A program made the translations under genes and the position numbers. A stretch of DNA of 6,557 nucleotides from Phycisphaerae bacterium (GTDB lineage Bacteria; Planctomycetota; Phycisphaerae; Phycisphaerales; SM1A02), in the NCBI GenBank assembly GCA_018663565.1, contig JABJQE010000032.1, positions 1-6,557 on the forward strand, read 5' to 3'. The notes below the pieces were generated by a model, which did not search any database, was not told the DNA's origin, and worked only from the letters and a program-made list of their open reading frames with translations. Below, piece after piece: positions 1-6,548 of the stretch. Numbering within the stretch: position 1 is the stretch's first letter; every line of letters starts with the position of its first letter.

Positions 1-2
1 AT

Positions 3-869
3 GGCAACCCGCACAGCACCCCTGCCGCTACAGATTGGCCCGACGCTGTCGCGAAGGCCGTTGAGTACATTCGGGCAGGCGACATCTTTCAGGTCAACCT
101 CACGCGGCAGATACGCGTCGACATCCAGGGAGATGCCCGCGCCTTCGGACATGCCGCCCTAAGCGAGCCACAAACTGCCTTCGGCGCCTTCCTTGAACTT
201 CCACATTGCAAACGCACAATCGTCAGCCTCAGTCCTGAGCTCTTCTTAGAAGTAGATCCCCATGGCGTCATAACCAGTCGCCCCATCAAGGGCACGCTTC
301 CTGCCAATGAGCACGCTGCCACCCTTGCTGACTCCGCCAAAGATGCGGCTGAGCTGCATATGATCGTAGACCTCATGCGAAATGATCTAGGCCGCGTCTG
401 CACACTTGGCAGTGTTCATGTGCCGTGCCCACGACGCATTGAAACCTATCCAACTGTGCATCATGGTGTCAGCGAGATTCGCGGCCTCATGCGAGACGAT
501 GTGACGCTCGTTGAACTGCTCGCATCGACATTCCCAGCGGGATCAATTACCGGCGCGCCAAAGATTCGGGCGATGCAGATTGCAAATGAATTAGAACCAC
601 TGCCGCGAGGCGTGTACTGCGGCGCAGTCGGATTCCTTGGACCGCGACATACCATCACGCTCTCGGTTTCCATTCGCACAGCTGTCATTGACCATTTCAA
701 CACGACATCAACACTGACCTACGGCGTAGGGTGCGGCATCGTTGCAGATTCAGATCCTATGGCCGAACTCGCCGAGTCCGAATCAAAGGCTCAGGTCTTG
801 TGGCACACGCTCAACCAGCCTTGCGATACGCCAGTTGCCGCTGCTGAAGACCAGCAATCGCTCGCATAA
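3..869 (+). CDS. pabB: Aminodeoxychorismate synthase component I (PabB), 5'-truncated by the window edge
   Basis: The product converts chorismate plus ammonia to 4-amino-4-deoxychorismate in the p-aminobenzoate/folate pathway, with a PabA glutaminase as partner (none in the window). The frame is open from base 3, so the N-terminal part lies outside; 288 residues remain, covering most of the chorismate-binding domain. Visible motifs, numbered from the first codon: GDIFQVNLTR near 24-33, RPIKGT with Lys96, AELHMIVDLMRNDLGR around 116-131, VHH at 152-154, GSITGAPK at 180-187, and the Mg-binding end GCGIVADSDPMAE at 243-255, followed by ESESKA. The Lys in PIKGT is typical of PabB; anthranilate synthase TrpE has Ala there (PIAGT), so PabB is preferred. 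The protein stops soon after the conserved domain, so there is no fused PabC lyase. The last 59 bases overlap the convergent PilZ gene, in a tail that is not part of the conserved domain. Confidence 0.9.
   Translation, partial: GNPHSTPAATDWPDAVAKAVEYIRAGDIFQVNLTRQIRVDIQGDARAFGHAALSEPQTAFGAFLELPHCKRTIVSLSPELFLEVDPHGVITSRPIKGTLPANEHAATLADSAKDAAELHMIVDLMRNDLGRVCTLGSVHVPCPRRIETYPTVHHGVSEIRGLMRDDVTLVELLASTFPAGSITGAPKIRAMQIANELEPLPRGVYCGAVGFLGPRHTITLSVSIRTAVIDHFNTTSTLTYGVGCGIVADSDPMAELAESESKAQVLWHTLNQPCDTPVAAAEDQQSLA
811..869. other. Tail-to-tail overlap of pabB and the PilZ gene
   Basis: The + strand pabB stop codon (TAA, 867-869) lies inside the - strand PilZ reading frame, whose stop (TGA) is at 813-811. 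The two genes share 59 coding bases in antisense. The overlap involves the non-conserved tails of both proteins: about 19 residues after the conserved end of PabB, and the last 18 or so residues of the PilZ protein. Any terminator for either gene must therefore lie inside the other; I see no clear stem plus T-run at either end. Confidence 0.85.
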
Positions 870-1677
870 TCTGCCTCGCCACTACATGACGATGCGACGG
901 ATTGACGCCGAAGTCAAAGCACATGCCGCAATAGAGCGACCGATCACTTCGCATATGACGGTGAGCAACACGAGCAACAGCCCTGACTGGCGTTTGTACA
1001 GATGGGGGAAGCTCAAACTGCATCCACCACATGGCATGCCGGCCGACGACTCCCGCGTCTCCCATACCAACGGCCACACCAAGACCACCACCACCAAGGT
1101 TGACGATTCGGCCGCCGTACTCGGGGCCGAGTTTCGGCATCAAGTCAGCGTCGATTTCCATCGCCCCGCTGCCTGTGCCGTCGAGTTCATGTTGAAAGTC
1201 AACGGCCGTTAGTCGTTCTGCCGCAATGACTGAACTTGGATCAAGCAGCGGCCACAACCGGACGTTGGGGAGTTGCAAGTCAGCGGTGTCGATGCGGTAA
1301 TCGCGCCGCCGTTGGCACCGCTCTACACGCTGGGGCGCCGAGAGCACAAGACCGGGCGTGCCAGTCGGTGACGGCGCGGTATCAGGTCCGATGCAGTGTG
1401 TATGGAACATCCAGCGGTTTTGCCCAATGGACATGATGGCCACCAGTTCGAGCCCATCCTCAAACTCGACTGACTGACCAAGAGACACGGGCGTCTCGAC
1501 GCGAATCGTGCTGTGATCGATTGAAATCAACCGAGCGCGAAAGAGTAGGTCGCCACGGGGGGCATCACCATTCATTTCACCCGGAGGGCGAATGGCAAGT
1601 TCAAGAGAGCCTCGTCGATCACAAATCTGTTGAAGACATTGTTTCCATCCGGCGGTACGGGCGCGTTGAGCTGGCAT
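811..1677 (-). CDS. PilZ-domain protein, YcgR-like layout with atypical second motif (putative c-di-GMP effector)
   Basis: 288 residues, no signal peptide or membrane segment, so probably cytoplasmic. Residues about 20-112 look like a beta-rich N-terminal domain similar in layout to the YcgR N-domain. It is followed by the first PilZ motif, QRVERCQRRRDYR at 116-128, which fits RxxxR with Arg124 and Arg128. The second PilZ motif, normally [D/N]xSxxG, appears as N193-L-G-G-G-G198, so the usual Ser is Gly. The two motifs are 64 residues apart, longer than the roughly 20-35 of typical PilZ domains, pointing to an insertion around 140-185. The ATG at 1677 is well supported: an in-frame TAG lies six codons upstream and AGAAGGA sits between. 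It is the last gene of the - strand series, 110 bp after the methyltransferase. PilZ assignment is fairly sure; actual c-di-GMP binding and the partner are unknown. Confidence 0.75.
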   Translation of the reverse strand: MPAQRARTAGWKQCLQQICDRRGSLELAIRPPGEMNGDAPRGDLLFRARLISIDHSTIRVETPVSLGQSVEFEDGLELVAIMSIGQNRWMFHTHCIGPDTAPSPTGTPGLVLSAPQRVERCQRRRDYRIDTADLQLPNVRLWPLLDPSSVIAAERLTAVDFQHELDGTGSGAMEIDADLMPKLGPEYGGRIVNLGGGGLGVAVGMGDAGVVGRHAMWWMQFELPPSVQTPVRAVARVAHRHMRSDRSLYCGMCFDFGVNPSHRHVVARQIMRAIAGLQQRQLAYRKAG

Positions 1678-1787
1678 CTGTCTTGGATCCTTCTAAAGCG
1701 TTCGTGAGGTCATAATCGACCCGGGATTCCTCCCGTCCCATCGACCGCCTTTCAGGAGGGCTGAAGCGACATATCCGGCGATCCTGA
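1678..1787 (-). promoter_or_regulatory. Structured gap/leader between methyltransferase and PilZ genes
   Basis: This is the only real intergenic space in the window. Read on the - strand it holds two short inverted repeats. The first is TTCAG-CCCTC-CTGAA (1765-1751), a 5 bp stem with a 5-base loop. The second is CGGGA-GGAA-TCCCG (1735-1722), a 5 bp stem closed by a GNRA-type tetraloop. The first loop plus its adjoining base, CCTCC, can pair instead with GGAGG in the second hairpin, so the two foldings exclude each other. There is no T-run after either hairpin, so I do not call a terminator, and I see no convincing -35/-10 pair. It could be an unstable spacer, a processing site, or a regulatory leader of the PilZ gene. 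Confidence 0.3.
1688..1694 (-). promoter_or_regulatory. Ribosome binding site of the PilZ gene
   Basis: AGAAGGA on the - strand ends 10 bases before the ATG at 1677. It directly follows, and partly overlaps, an in-frame TAG (1695-1693), which excludes any longer reading frame and so fixes the PilZ start. Confidence 0.6.
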
Positions 1788-2477
1788 TCAATCAGGGCGG
1801 ACAGATGTCGCAAGCCGCAGAACCAGAATATTGGCCTCCCTGATGTTCTCGGGGGGCTCAAATCCAGCCAGTTTCGCCGCAAGCGTCATGCAGCCCATCG
1901 TCCACAGCCGCATTGGGCGGTCGCCGTCGCTGATTGTGGGCAGTTCAGGATCGATCTGATCGCCCGTTCGGAGCGCCATCACAGCATCGTCTGCCTTCCA
2001 TACCAACTGCGTGCCACCGTCCTCTGAGATCCCACTCGCCCAGTAACCGTCCGCCACTTCTGGCCAAAGATTCTGCGGGATGTCATCAATCACCAAAACG
2101 CCCCGCTCTGTGATGAGCGCTCGCCATGCCCGCAATGTCGTAACGGCCTGTTCGACATCCCACAACAAACAGAATGTATTGCCAAGGCAGAGCACCGCAT
2201 CAAACTGCTGACCCCCAAGTGGTGGATCATGCATATCGGCCTCAACCACTTCGATTCCCTCGCAGCATGCAGCGCACTGCTCGAGCGCGATCGGGTCGTG
2301 GTCGAGTGCCACGTATCGACTTGCGACAGCCGCCACAACCGCTGCAACTCGACCTTCACCCGCGCCCACATCAAGCACGGATCTGTCCGTGCAGTACTCA
2401 TTCAACCATGCAATCTGCCGTTCGCTATAGGCTTCATCGTGGGGAACAATGGCTCCAACATCATCTCGATCGCTCAT
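1788..2477 (-). CDS. Class I SAM-dependent methyltransferase, substrate unknown
   Basis: 229 residues with the Rossmann-like methyltransferase fold of the Methyltransf_11/25 type. Motif I, which binds S-adenosylmethionine, is VLDVGAGEGR at 34-43. Motif II is YVALDHD at 55-61 with the acidic residue that usually contacts the SAM ribose. VVEADMHDPP at 77-86 and FDAVLCLGNTF at 92-102 are the adenine-side and post-II motifs; the LGNTF form is common in small-molecule methyltransferases of this class. GVLVIDD near 126-132 fits strand 5 of the fold, and AGFEPP lies near the C-terminus. There is no membrane segment. The start overlaps the tgpA stop as ATGA and has its own strong GGAGGT ribosome site. 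The acceptor cannot be told from sequence; the operon position suggests an envelope-linked or c-di-GMP-unrelated housekeeping role, but that is only a guess. Confidence 0.85.
   Translation of the reverse strand: MSDRDDVGAIVPHDEAYSERQIAWLNEYCTDRSVLDVGAGEGRVAAVVAAVASRYVALDHDPIALEQCAACCEGIEVVEADMHDPPLGGQQFDAVLCLGNTFCLLWDVEQAVTTLRAWRALITERGVLVIDDIPQNLWPEVADGYWASGISEDGGTQLVWKADDAVMALRTGDQIDPELPTISDGDRPMRLWTMGCMTLAAKLAGFEPPENIREANILVLRLATSVRPD
2474..2477 (-). other. ATGA stop/start overlap, tgpA to methyltransferase
   Basis: The tgpA TGA (2476-2474) shares bases with the methyltransferase ATG (2477-2475), the usual arrangement for termination-reinitiation coupling. Confidence 0.85.
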
Positions 2478-4666
2478 GCCGATACCTCCAAGATTGTGCG
2501 AAGTTGACTAAGCCATTCGCTGGTCTGGCGTCGTCCGCCCTCATCGATATGCTCGCCGCCATACCGAACCGCATAAAAAGCATGCACCACCCGGTCCGCA
2601 AGCTCAGCCGCGTCTGGGTTTGACTGGCTCATCCGGCCGCACCATGCAAGCGGAGATACATGCGGAGGCTTCTCGAAACCAGCCCGCTTGAGGATCACGA
2701 GCAATTCTCGGTACACCGCAATGCACTGCCCGAGCTCTCGGCTTGGCCGGCCAGGACGAAGGCCAATCTCAATTCGAAATCGACGTCGCGTTCGGTAGCC
2801 TCGCACGAGCAACAGCACTGTGGCCAAGATGAGCACAGCCGCAGACACGATGTAGATCGTGCCGCCGCGGCCGATGCCAAATGCAAGATTCACTTGGCGA
2901 GCCCTCGACATCACCCACTGCCTCGACTGCTCAAAGAACCACGCTGGGCCCGGTAGCGTGTCGGCCGCAAGTTCACTTTGAATATGCGCATCGAACCCGA
3001 GCACATTGAGTCGCCACCATGCCTCTGCATGCTGATACCACCCCTGAAGTGTGGCGAGCAGGCCAGTGTCAGATGAGGCGCGATCAACACGACGGATGAC
3101 CGTCGGATCAAACTGCGTCCAGCGGTCCTCGTGCACACGAACTTCTGCCCAGGCGTGCGCGTCGCGATCCTGAATAACGAAATGTAGCCCGTCAGCACTT
3201 TCGGGCTGACACATAAACCCCATCACAATGCGAGCATCGAGCCCAAGAGACTGAGCCATTGAAACGAAGGCGGCCGCGAAGTACTCGCAGTGCCCCTGGG
3301 GCTCAGCGAGCAAGAACCGCTCGATTGGATCCATGTACCGCACCTCAGCGCCGCGGCCAATCCGGCTCAGGTCCAACGTGTAGGTGAAGCGTGATGATTG
3401 CAGGTAGGCCAACAACGCGTTGGAAACACGCGATCTCCACTGCGATCGGGCCGCCTCATCGCGTGGTTCCGTTACTGAAATGCCACGATCCTGTAGCACA
3501 CGCTGAGCCACCTCATTTGCAGCTACAGACACAACTCCAGTCGTCGTCGCGACCGCTGATGTAGCAAGCACCACTCCAGTTGATCGAACATACACAACGC
3601 CAACATCCATGCGGCCAATTTCAATTACCTCTCGCTCTGGAAAGACCTTCAGCCACAGTGGTATCGAAGATCGAACCGCAACGGTTCCGGCAGGAATCGG
3701 TAAGTATTCCAGTGGCTCATTGAGCTCAATCCGCATCATCCAGCCGGGTGTCCCCTCGCCATACTCGATTTTTTTCCACGTTGAACCAACCGACTCTGTC
3801 CTCGCCTGGCCATACAACTGCGGCGTCCAGCGACCCGCTCCGAGATACATTGAGGCTGTTCCAGTTCTCAGGTACAAGCGTTTAAGGGGGCCGTGGTCAC
3901 CCTCACGCTCGTCAGTAACAATCACCTCTCCCACCACGCCGACCGACTCAACAATACGGGTGCCGGACACGAGCGTGATATCGCTGTCTTGGCCGCCACC
4001 GAGCATTGCCAAACGCGCTGACGCCGCCACCGACAACTCCTCTGTCAATCCACGAGGGAAAGCCACAAAGAGCACTGACGAACCAAGTCCGATGGCAACA
4101 AGCACAAACACCAGCACACGCCTCATATGAACACGTACCCGCGTGCCGATGGTGGGGTCCTCGCCGCCCCCATCTAGGCCGTACCCATGCTGCGATTCCC
4201 CAAGTTCAACGCCGTAGTGCAATTGGAACAGAAGAATGACGACAATCCCAATGACCATCCACACTGCAAGCAATACGCCAAAGAGAAGATCAAACGCATC
4301 CATGGATGCAAGCACCATGAGCAAGACGGCCATGATGAGCCGCTCCGCTTCGATTTCCAACGAACGCTTCTCGTACAGCTTGATGACGGCAATCCAAATC
4401 GCAAACTGCGTCAAGCCAACAACGGGGTTATCGAGGTCGCCTGCAATCAGCACGCCAGCCCAAATCGCAACCGCCGCGCTCAAGATGAGCGACCACCGCC
4501 GCGTAAGGAACGCACCACGTGGGCCCTCGGTTACCAGCCAGCTCGCTGCCCCGAAGCCACCAGCAAGCAAGAGCAGCAACATCGCATCCTGAGCCAAACA
4601 CGCCGCCAGAATAGACACCAACAGGAACAGGTGGCTCAGCAGTGGAAAGTGGTGAAGCAATCTCAT
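2474..4666 (-). CDS. tgpA: TgpA-like membrane transglutaminase with DUF4129-like C-terminal domain
   Basis: 730 residues. The N-terminal quarter has six or seven hydrophobic segments (about 9-25, 28-45, 60-75, 83-97, 110-121, 125-147, 184-203), ending in the FPRG motif at 203-206 typical of TgpA. A long extracytoplasmic part follows with a transglutaminase core: Cys460 in PQGHCEYFAAAF, His504 in HAWAEVRV, Asp520 in TQFDPT, so the papain-like triad is complete. A further membrane span lies at about 603-624, followed by basic TRRR and a cytoplasmic domain resembling DUF4129 (YRELLVILKRAGFEKPP, then FYAVRYG). In Pseudomonas TgpA is a periplasmic-facing protein important for viability; its substrate is not settled. 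I chose the ATG at 4666 because it overlaps the DUF58 stop as ATGA, like the neighbouring junctions. A GTG at 4699 would add 11 residues and overlap DUF58 by 37 bases. The ribosome site is weak (AGGGTG), suggesting coupling. Confidence 0.9.
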   Translation of the reverse strand: MRLLHHFPLLSHLFLLVSILAACLAQDAMLLLLLAGGFGAASWLVTEGPRGAFLTRRWSLILSAAVAIWAGVLIAGDLDNPVVGLTQFAIWIAVIKLYEKRSLEIEAERLIMAVLLMVLASMDAFDLLFGVLLAVWMVIGIVVILLFQLHYGVELGESQHGYGLDGGGEDPTIGTRVRVHMRRVLVFVLVAIGLGSSVLFVAFPRGLTEELSVAASARLAMLGGGQDSDITLVSGTRIVESVGVVGEVIVTDEREGDHGPLKRLYLRTGTASMYLGAGRWTPQLYGQARTESVGSTWKKIEYGEGTPGWMMRIELNEPLEYLPIPAGTVAVRSSIPLWLKVFPEREVIEIGRMDVGVVYVRSTGVVLATSAVATTTGVVSVAANEVAQRVLQDRGISVTEPRDEAARSQWRSRVSNALLAYLQSSRFTYTLDLSRIGRGAEVRYMDPIERFLLAEPQGHCEYFAAAFVSMAQSLGLDARIVMGFMCQPESADGLHFVIQDRDAHAWAEVRVHEDRWTQFDPTVIRRVDRASSDTGLLATLQGWYQHAEAWWRLNVLGFDAHIQSELAADTLPGPAWFFEQSRQWVMSRARQVNLAFGIGRGGTIYIVSAAVLILATVLLLVRGYRTRRRFRIEIGLRPGRPSRELGQCIAVYRELLVILKRAGFEKPPHVSPLAWCGRMSQSNPDAAELADRVVHAFYAVRYGGEHIDEGGRRQTSEWLSQLRTILEVSA
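2484..2489 (-). promoter_or_regulatory. Strong ribosome binding site of the methyltransferase gene
   Basis: GGAGGT on the - strand lies 6 bases before the ATG at 2477, inside the last codons of tgpA. It is the best Shine-Dalgarno sequence in the operon. It suggests that this gene can be translated independently as well as by coupling to tgpA, and it fixes its start. Confidence 0.75.
4663..4666 (-). other. ATGA stop/start overlap, DUF58 gene to tgpA; decides the tgpA start
   Basis: The DUF58 TGA (4665-4663) shares bases with an ATG (4666-4664) in the tgpA frame. Matching ATGA junctions on both sides of these genes favour this ATG over the upstream GTG at 4699. Confidence 0.75.
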
Positions 4667-5838
4667 GCTGACGCACCCTGCTTTGACGAATAAACGCACA
4701 AGTCTTCGAGCTGCCCAGAAGTCAAGTACAACGCGTTGGGCAAGCCTTGCATTGGACGCGTTCGATCAGGGCGAATAACAATTGTGGCGGCGCGATCATG
4801 CCGTGTGTCTGGCTGCCAAGGCATGCGGATTGCATCCAAATCGAGTTCAGCCAATCGACTAAGGAGTCGGTGTAGGTGCCACGAGCTATTACGTATCGGG
4901 GTTGAAGCTTGCAACAGACCCGGAACCATCAAACCGACTTCGCACCCTTCATGATGAAACTGCTGCATAACCGAGGCGGCGATCTCGATGGACTGCTCCT
5001 CGGCGAGCCTTGCGTCGCGATCATTCGACAACGCAAGTTCGTTCGTTGGCGTCTGCAAGTCAAGGACCACCCGCAGTCGCGTCAAACTCGGCGCCGCTCG
5101 ATCGATGCACACGAGTTCGTCACGATGAGCAGTGACTTTCCACGCGATATCTCGCAGCGAATCGCTTCCGGCGGACGGTCGCAATCCATACCACTCGCGG
5201 CCTTGGCCGCGGCGACGTCCAGCACGGGGTCCATCAAGACGCTCCGACCCCATCACACGCAGCACACTGCTCACAAGCACATGCCGCCGCGGGTAAATGA
5301 TGACTTCACGTTGCTGCGCAATTGATCTACGGCGTTGTATCAGGCCAAATGGGAATGATGTCGCCACACGGATATGCGTCAAGAGCAACCGACCTCGCCG
5401 CAGTGGAACCATTCTTGCATCGGCGTGTACCTGCTCACCCGGACCCACATGCATAATCCACGCGGCGTGGTCAACACGCACGTGCCCAGCATCAATTCGA
5501 TCTGACACCTGCAGGCCAAAGGAGGGCAACCACCTATTGAGTCGACGAACACGGTAGCGCACACGCATCGGCTCACCAACTTCGCCCCAGGCAGGCACCA
5601 TTCGCTGCACAGATAACCGGCGGATACTCAGCCACGACATGATGGTGCCGAGGAGCCCCATAGACAACATCACCGCAAGCATCCAAATCAATAGATTGTT
5701 GCCTTTGAAGATGGCGGCTGGGCCGATCAATCCGATCGCAAGCACATAGGCAAGCGCAGGCTTGACCCGAATGGGATGTGATTTCTGAAGCGCTGGCGAT
5801 TCAAACTCGGACGGCGACTGCGTTGCGACGCGGCTCAT
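4663..5838 (-). CDS. DUF58 family membrane-anchored protein
   Basis: 391 residues. Two adjacent hydrophobic segments (about 28-44 and 48-70) form the usual N-terminal hairpin anchor of DUF58 proteins, followed by a beta-rich region containing the SFPFGL motif. The DUF58 signature is clear at 213-235: GREWYGLRPSAGSD then SLRDIAWKVTA, matching the family pattern of E-x-x-G-L-R, G-D, and R-x-I-x-W. After it a von Willebrand A-like half follows (RVVLDL at 256-261). The metal-site motif, normally DxSxS, reads D260-L-Q-T-P-T, so it appears degenerate. DUF58 genes commonly sit between moxR and tgpA and are thought to act with them in envelope or complex maturation; here moxR is absent and scpB lies directly upstream. 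The ATG overlaps the scpB stop as ATGA and has no good ribosome site of its own (only GAGG one base before), so translation probably depends on reinitiation after scpB. Confidence 0.88.
   Translation of the reverse strand: MSRVATQSPSEFESPALQKSHPIRVKPALAYVLAIGLIGPAAIFKGNNLLIWMLAVMLSMGLLGTIMSWLSIRRLSVQRMVPAWGEVGEPMRVRYRVRRLNRWLPSFGLQVSDRIDAGHVRVDHAAWIMHVGPGEQVHADARMVPLRRGRLLLTHIRVATSFPFGLIQRRRSIAQQREVIIYPRRHVLVSSVLRVMGSERLDGPRAGRRRGQGREWYGLRPSAGSDSLRDIAWKVTAHRDELVCIDRAAPSLTRLRVVLDLQTPTNELALSNDRDARLAEEQSIEIAASVMQQFHHEGCEVGLMVPGLLQASTPIRNSSWHLHRLLSRLAELDLDAIRMPWQPDTRHDRAATIVIRPDRTRPMQGLPNALYLTSGQLEDLCVYSSKQGASA
5835..5838 (-). other. ATGA stop/start overlap, scpB to DUF58 gene
   Basis: The scpB TGA (5837-5835) shares bases with the DUF58 ATG (5838-5836). 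No properly spaced Shine-Dalgarno precedes this ATG, so coupling to scpB translation is the likely way it is expressed. Confidence 0.85.
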
Positions 5839-6548
5839 GCCTCAGGGGCGGGTGTTGCTTCCGCTTGATCTGCTTGTTCAGTCGCTTCGTCATCGGCTGA
5901 GAGCGTTGGGTCAGGCTTGGACACTGATTCAGTAGCCGGGGACCAACTCGGTGCGCGTTGTAAGCCGTCGACCTCGGGCAAATCGTCAATGCCGCTCAGT
6001 CCAAAGACACGCAGGAATTCACGGGTCGTGCCGTACAGCATCGGCCGGCCAAGCTCCTCGGCCCGCCCTGCAATGCGTACCAGACGACGCTCCAACAGTC
6101 CACGCAACACTTCACCTGCAGCGACGCCTCGAATCGCTTCAATCTCGGCGCGAAGAACTGGTTGTCGGTACGCAATGATTGACAAGGTTTCCATCGCGGG
6201 CTGCGAGAGTCGTGACTGTTGCCGAGCAGCCAGTAGCCGCGCGAGCACCGGCGCAACTGACGCTTGAGTCAACATCTGCCACCCGTCGGCAACCGCAGTA
6301 ATGCGAAAGACACGGTCTGATACCGCGTAAGCTTCGTTCAGTGATTCGATGGCATCGTGTACTTCGGCGGCCTTGAGGCCGGTCGCTTCCACAAGCCGAG
6401 CCTCGCGAACAGGTCGATCGCTTGTCACAAGCACAGCCTCGACACGCGATTCGGGCGTAATGGCATCAATGGCGTCGACCAGGTCGGCCTGCGTTTCAAT
6501 AGTTGGTTCACTGCTCACTGCAACAGTGTACGACGAGCGTGGCGACAA
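5835..6548 (-). CDS. scpB: Segregation and condensation protein ScpB (start uncertain, may extend beyond the window)
   Basis: ScpB is the winged-helix kleisin-associated subunit of the SMC-ScpA-ScpB complex, which organises and segregates the chromosome in the cytoplasm. With the TTG at 6548 as start it has 237 residues. The two winged-helix parts are about 25-105 and 110-187. Family signatures are LSQPAMETLSIIAYRQPV at 114-131, EIEAIRGV at 135-142 and GRPMLYGTTREFLRVFGL at 167-184, with SGIDDLP just after. Residues from about 200 form a low-complexity tail rich in Ala, Pro, Glu and Asp. The start is unsure: the frame stays open to the window edge, TTG at 6548 has no visible ribosome site, and a GTG at 6518 (residue 11) is a reasonable alternative because conservation begins only near residue 19. 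scpA would be expected just upstream, outside the window. It is the first visible gene of the coupled operon. Confidence 0.92.
   Translation of the reverse strand: MSPRSSYTVAVSSEPTIETQADLVDAIDAITPESRVEAVLVTSDRPVREARLVEATGLKAAEVHDAIESLNEAYAVSDRVFRITAVADGWQMLTQASVAPVLARLLAARQQSRLSQPAMETLSIIAYRQPVLRAEIEAIRGVAAGEVLRGLLERRLVRIAGRAEELGRPMLYGTTREFLRVFGLSGIDDLPEVDGLQRAPSWSPATESVSKPDPTLSADDEATEQADQAEATPAPEA

Noticed and set aside
3..869. TrpE (anthranilate synthase component I) instead of PabB
   Set aside because: The PIKGT motif has the Lys typical of PabB, and FQVNLTR is the PabB form, whereas TrpE has PIAGT and usually FQVVLSQ.
742..1212. 156-codon + strand ORF across the end of pabB and the PilZ gene
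   Set aside because: It lies antisense to the PilZ gene and out of frame with pabB; its sequence has no recognisable motif and mirrors the coding bias of the opposite strand.
1678..1787. c-di-GMP (GEMM-I) riboswitch or rho-independent terminator in the gap before the PilZ gene
   Set aside because: GAAAGG and GGGACG fragments recall GEMM-I, but the conserved core order and GCAAAGCC segment are missing. Neither hairpin is followed by a T-run.
3609..4130. 173-codon + strand ORF opposite the middle of tgpA
   Set aside because: It is a Ser/Thr/Pro-rich antisense shadow of a well-supported gene with no recognisable domain.
4187..4693. 168-codon + strand ORF opposite the tgpA membrane region
   Set aside because: It is antisense to the hydrophobic N-terminus of TgpA, is polar and Gln/His/Lys rich as expected of such a shadow, and has no ribosome site or domain.
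4664..4699. GTG at 4699 as tgpA start, giving 11 more residues
   Set aside because: The ATG at 4666 makes an ATGA overlap identical to the other junctions and the extra residues are not hydrophobic family sequence.
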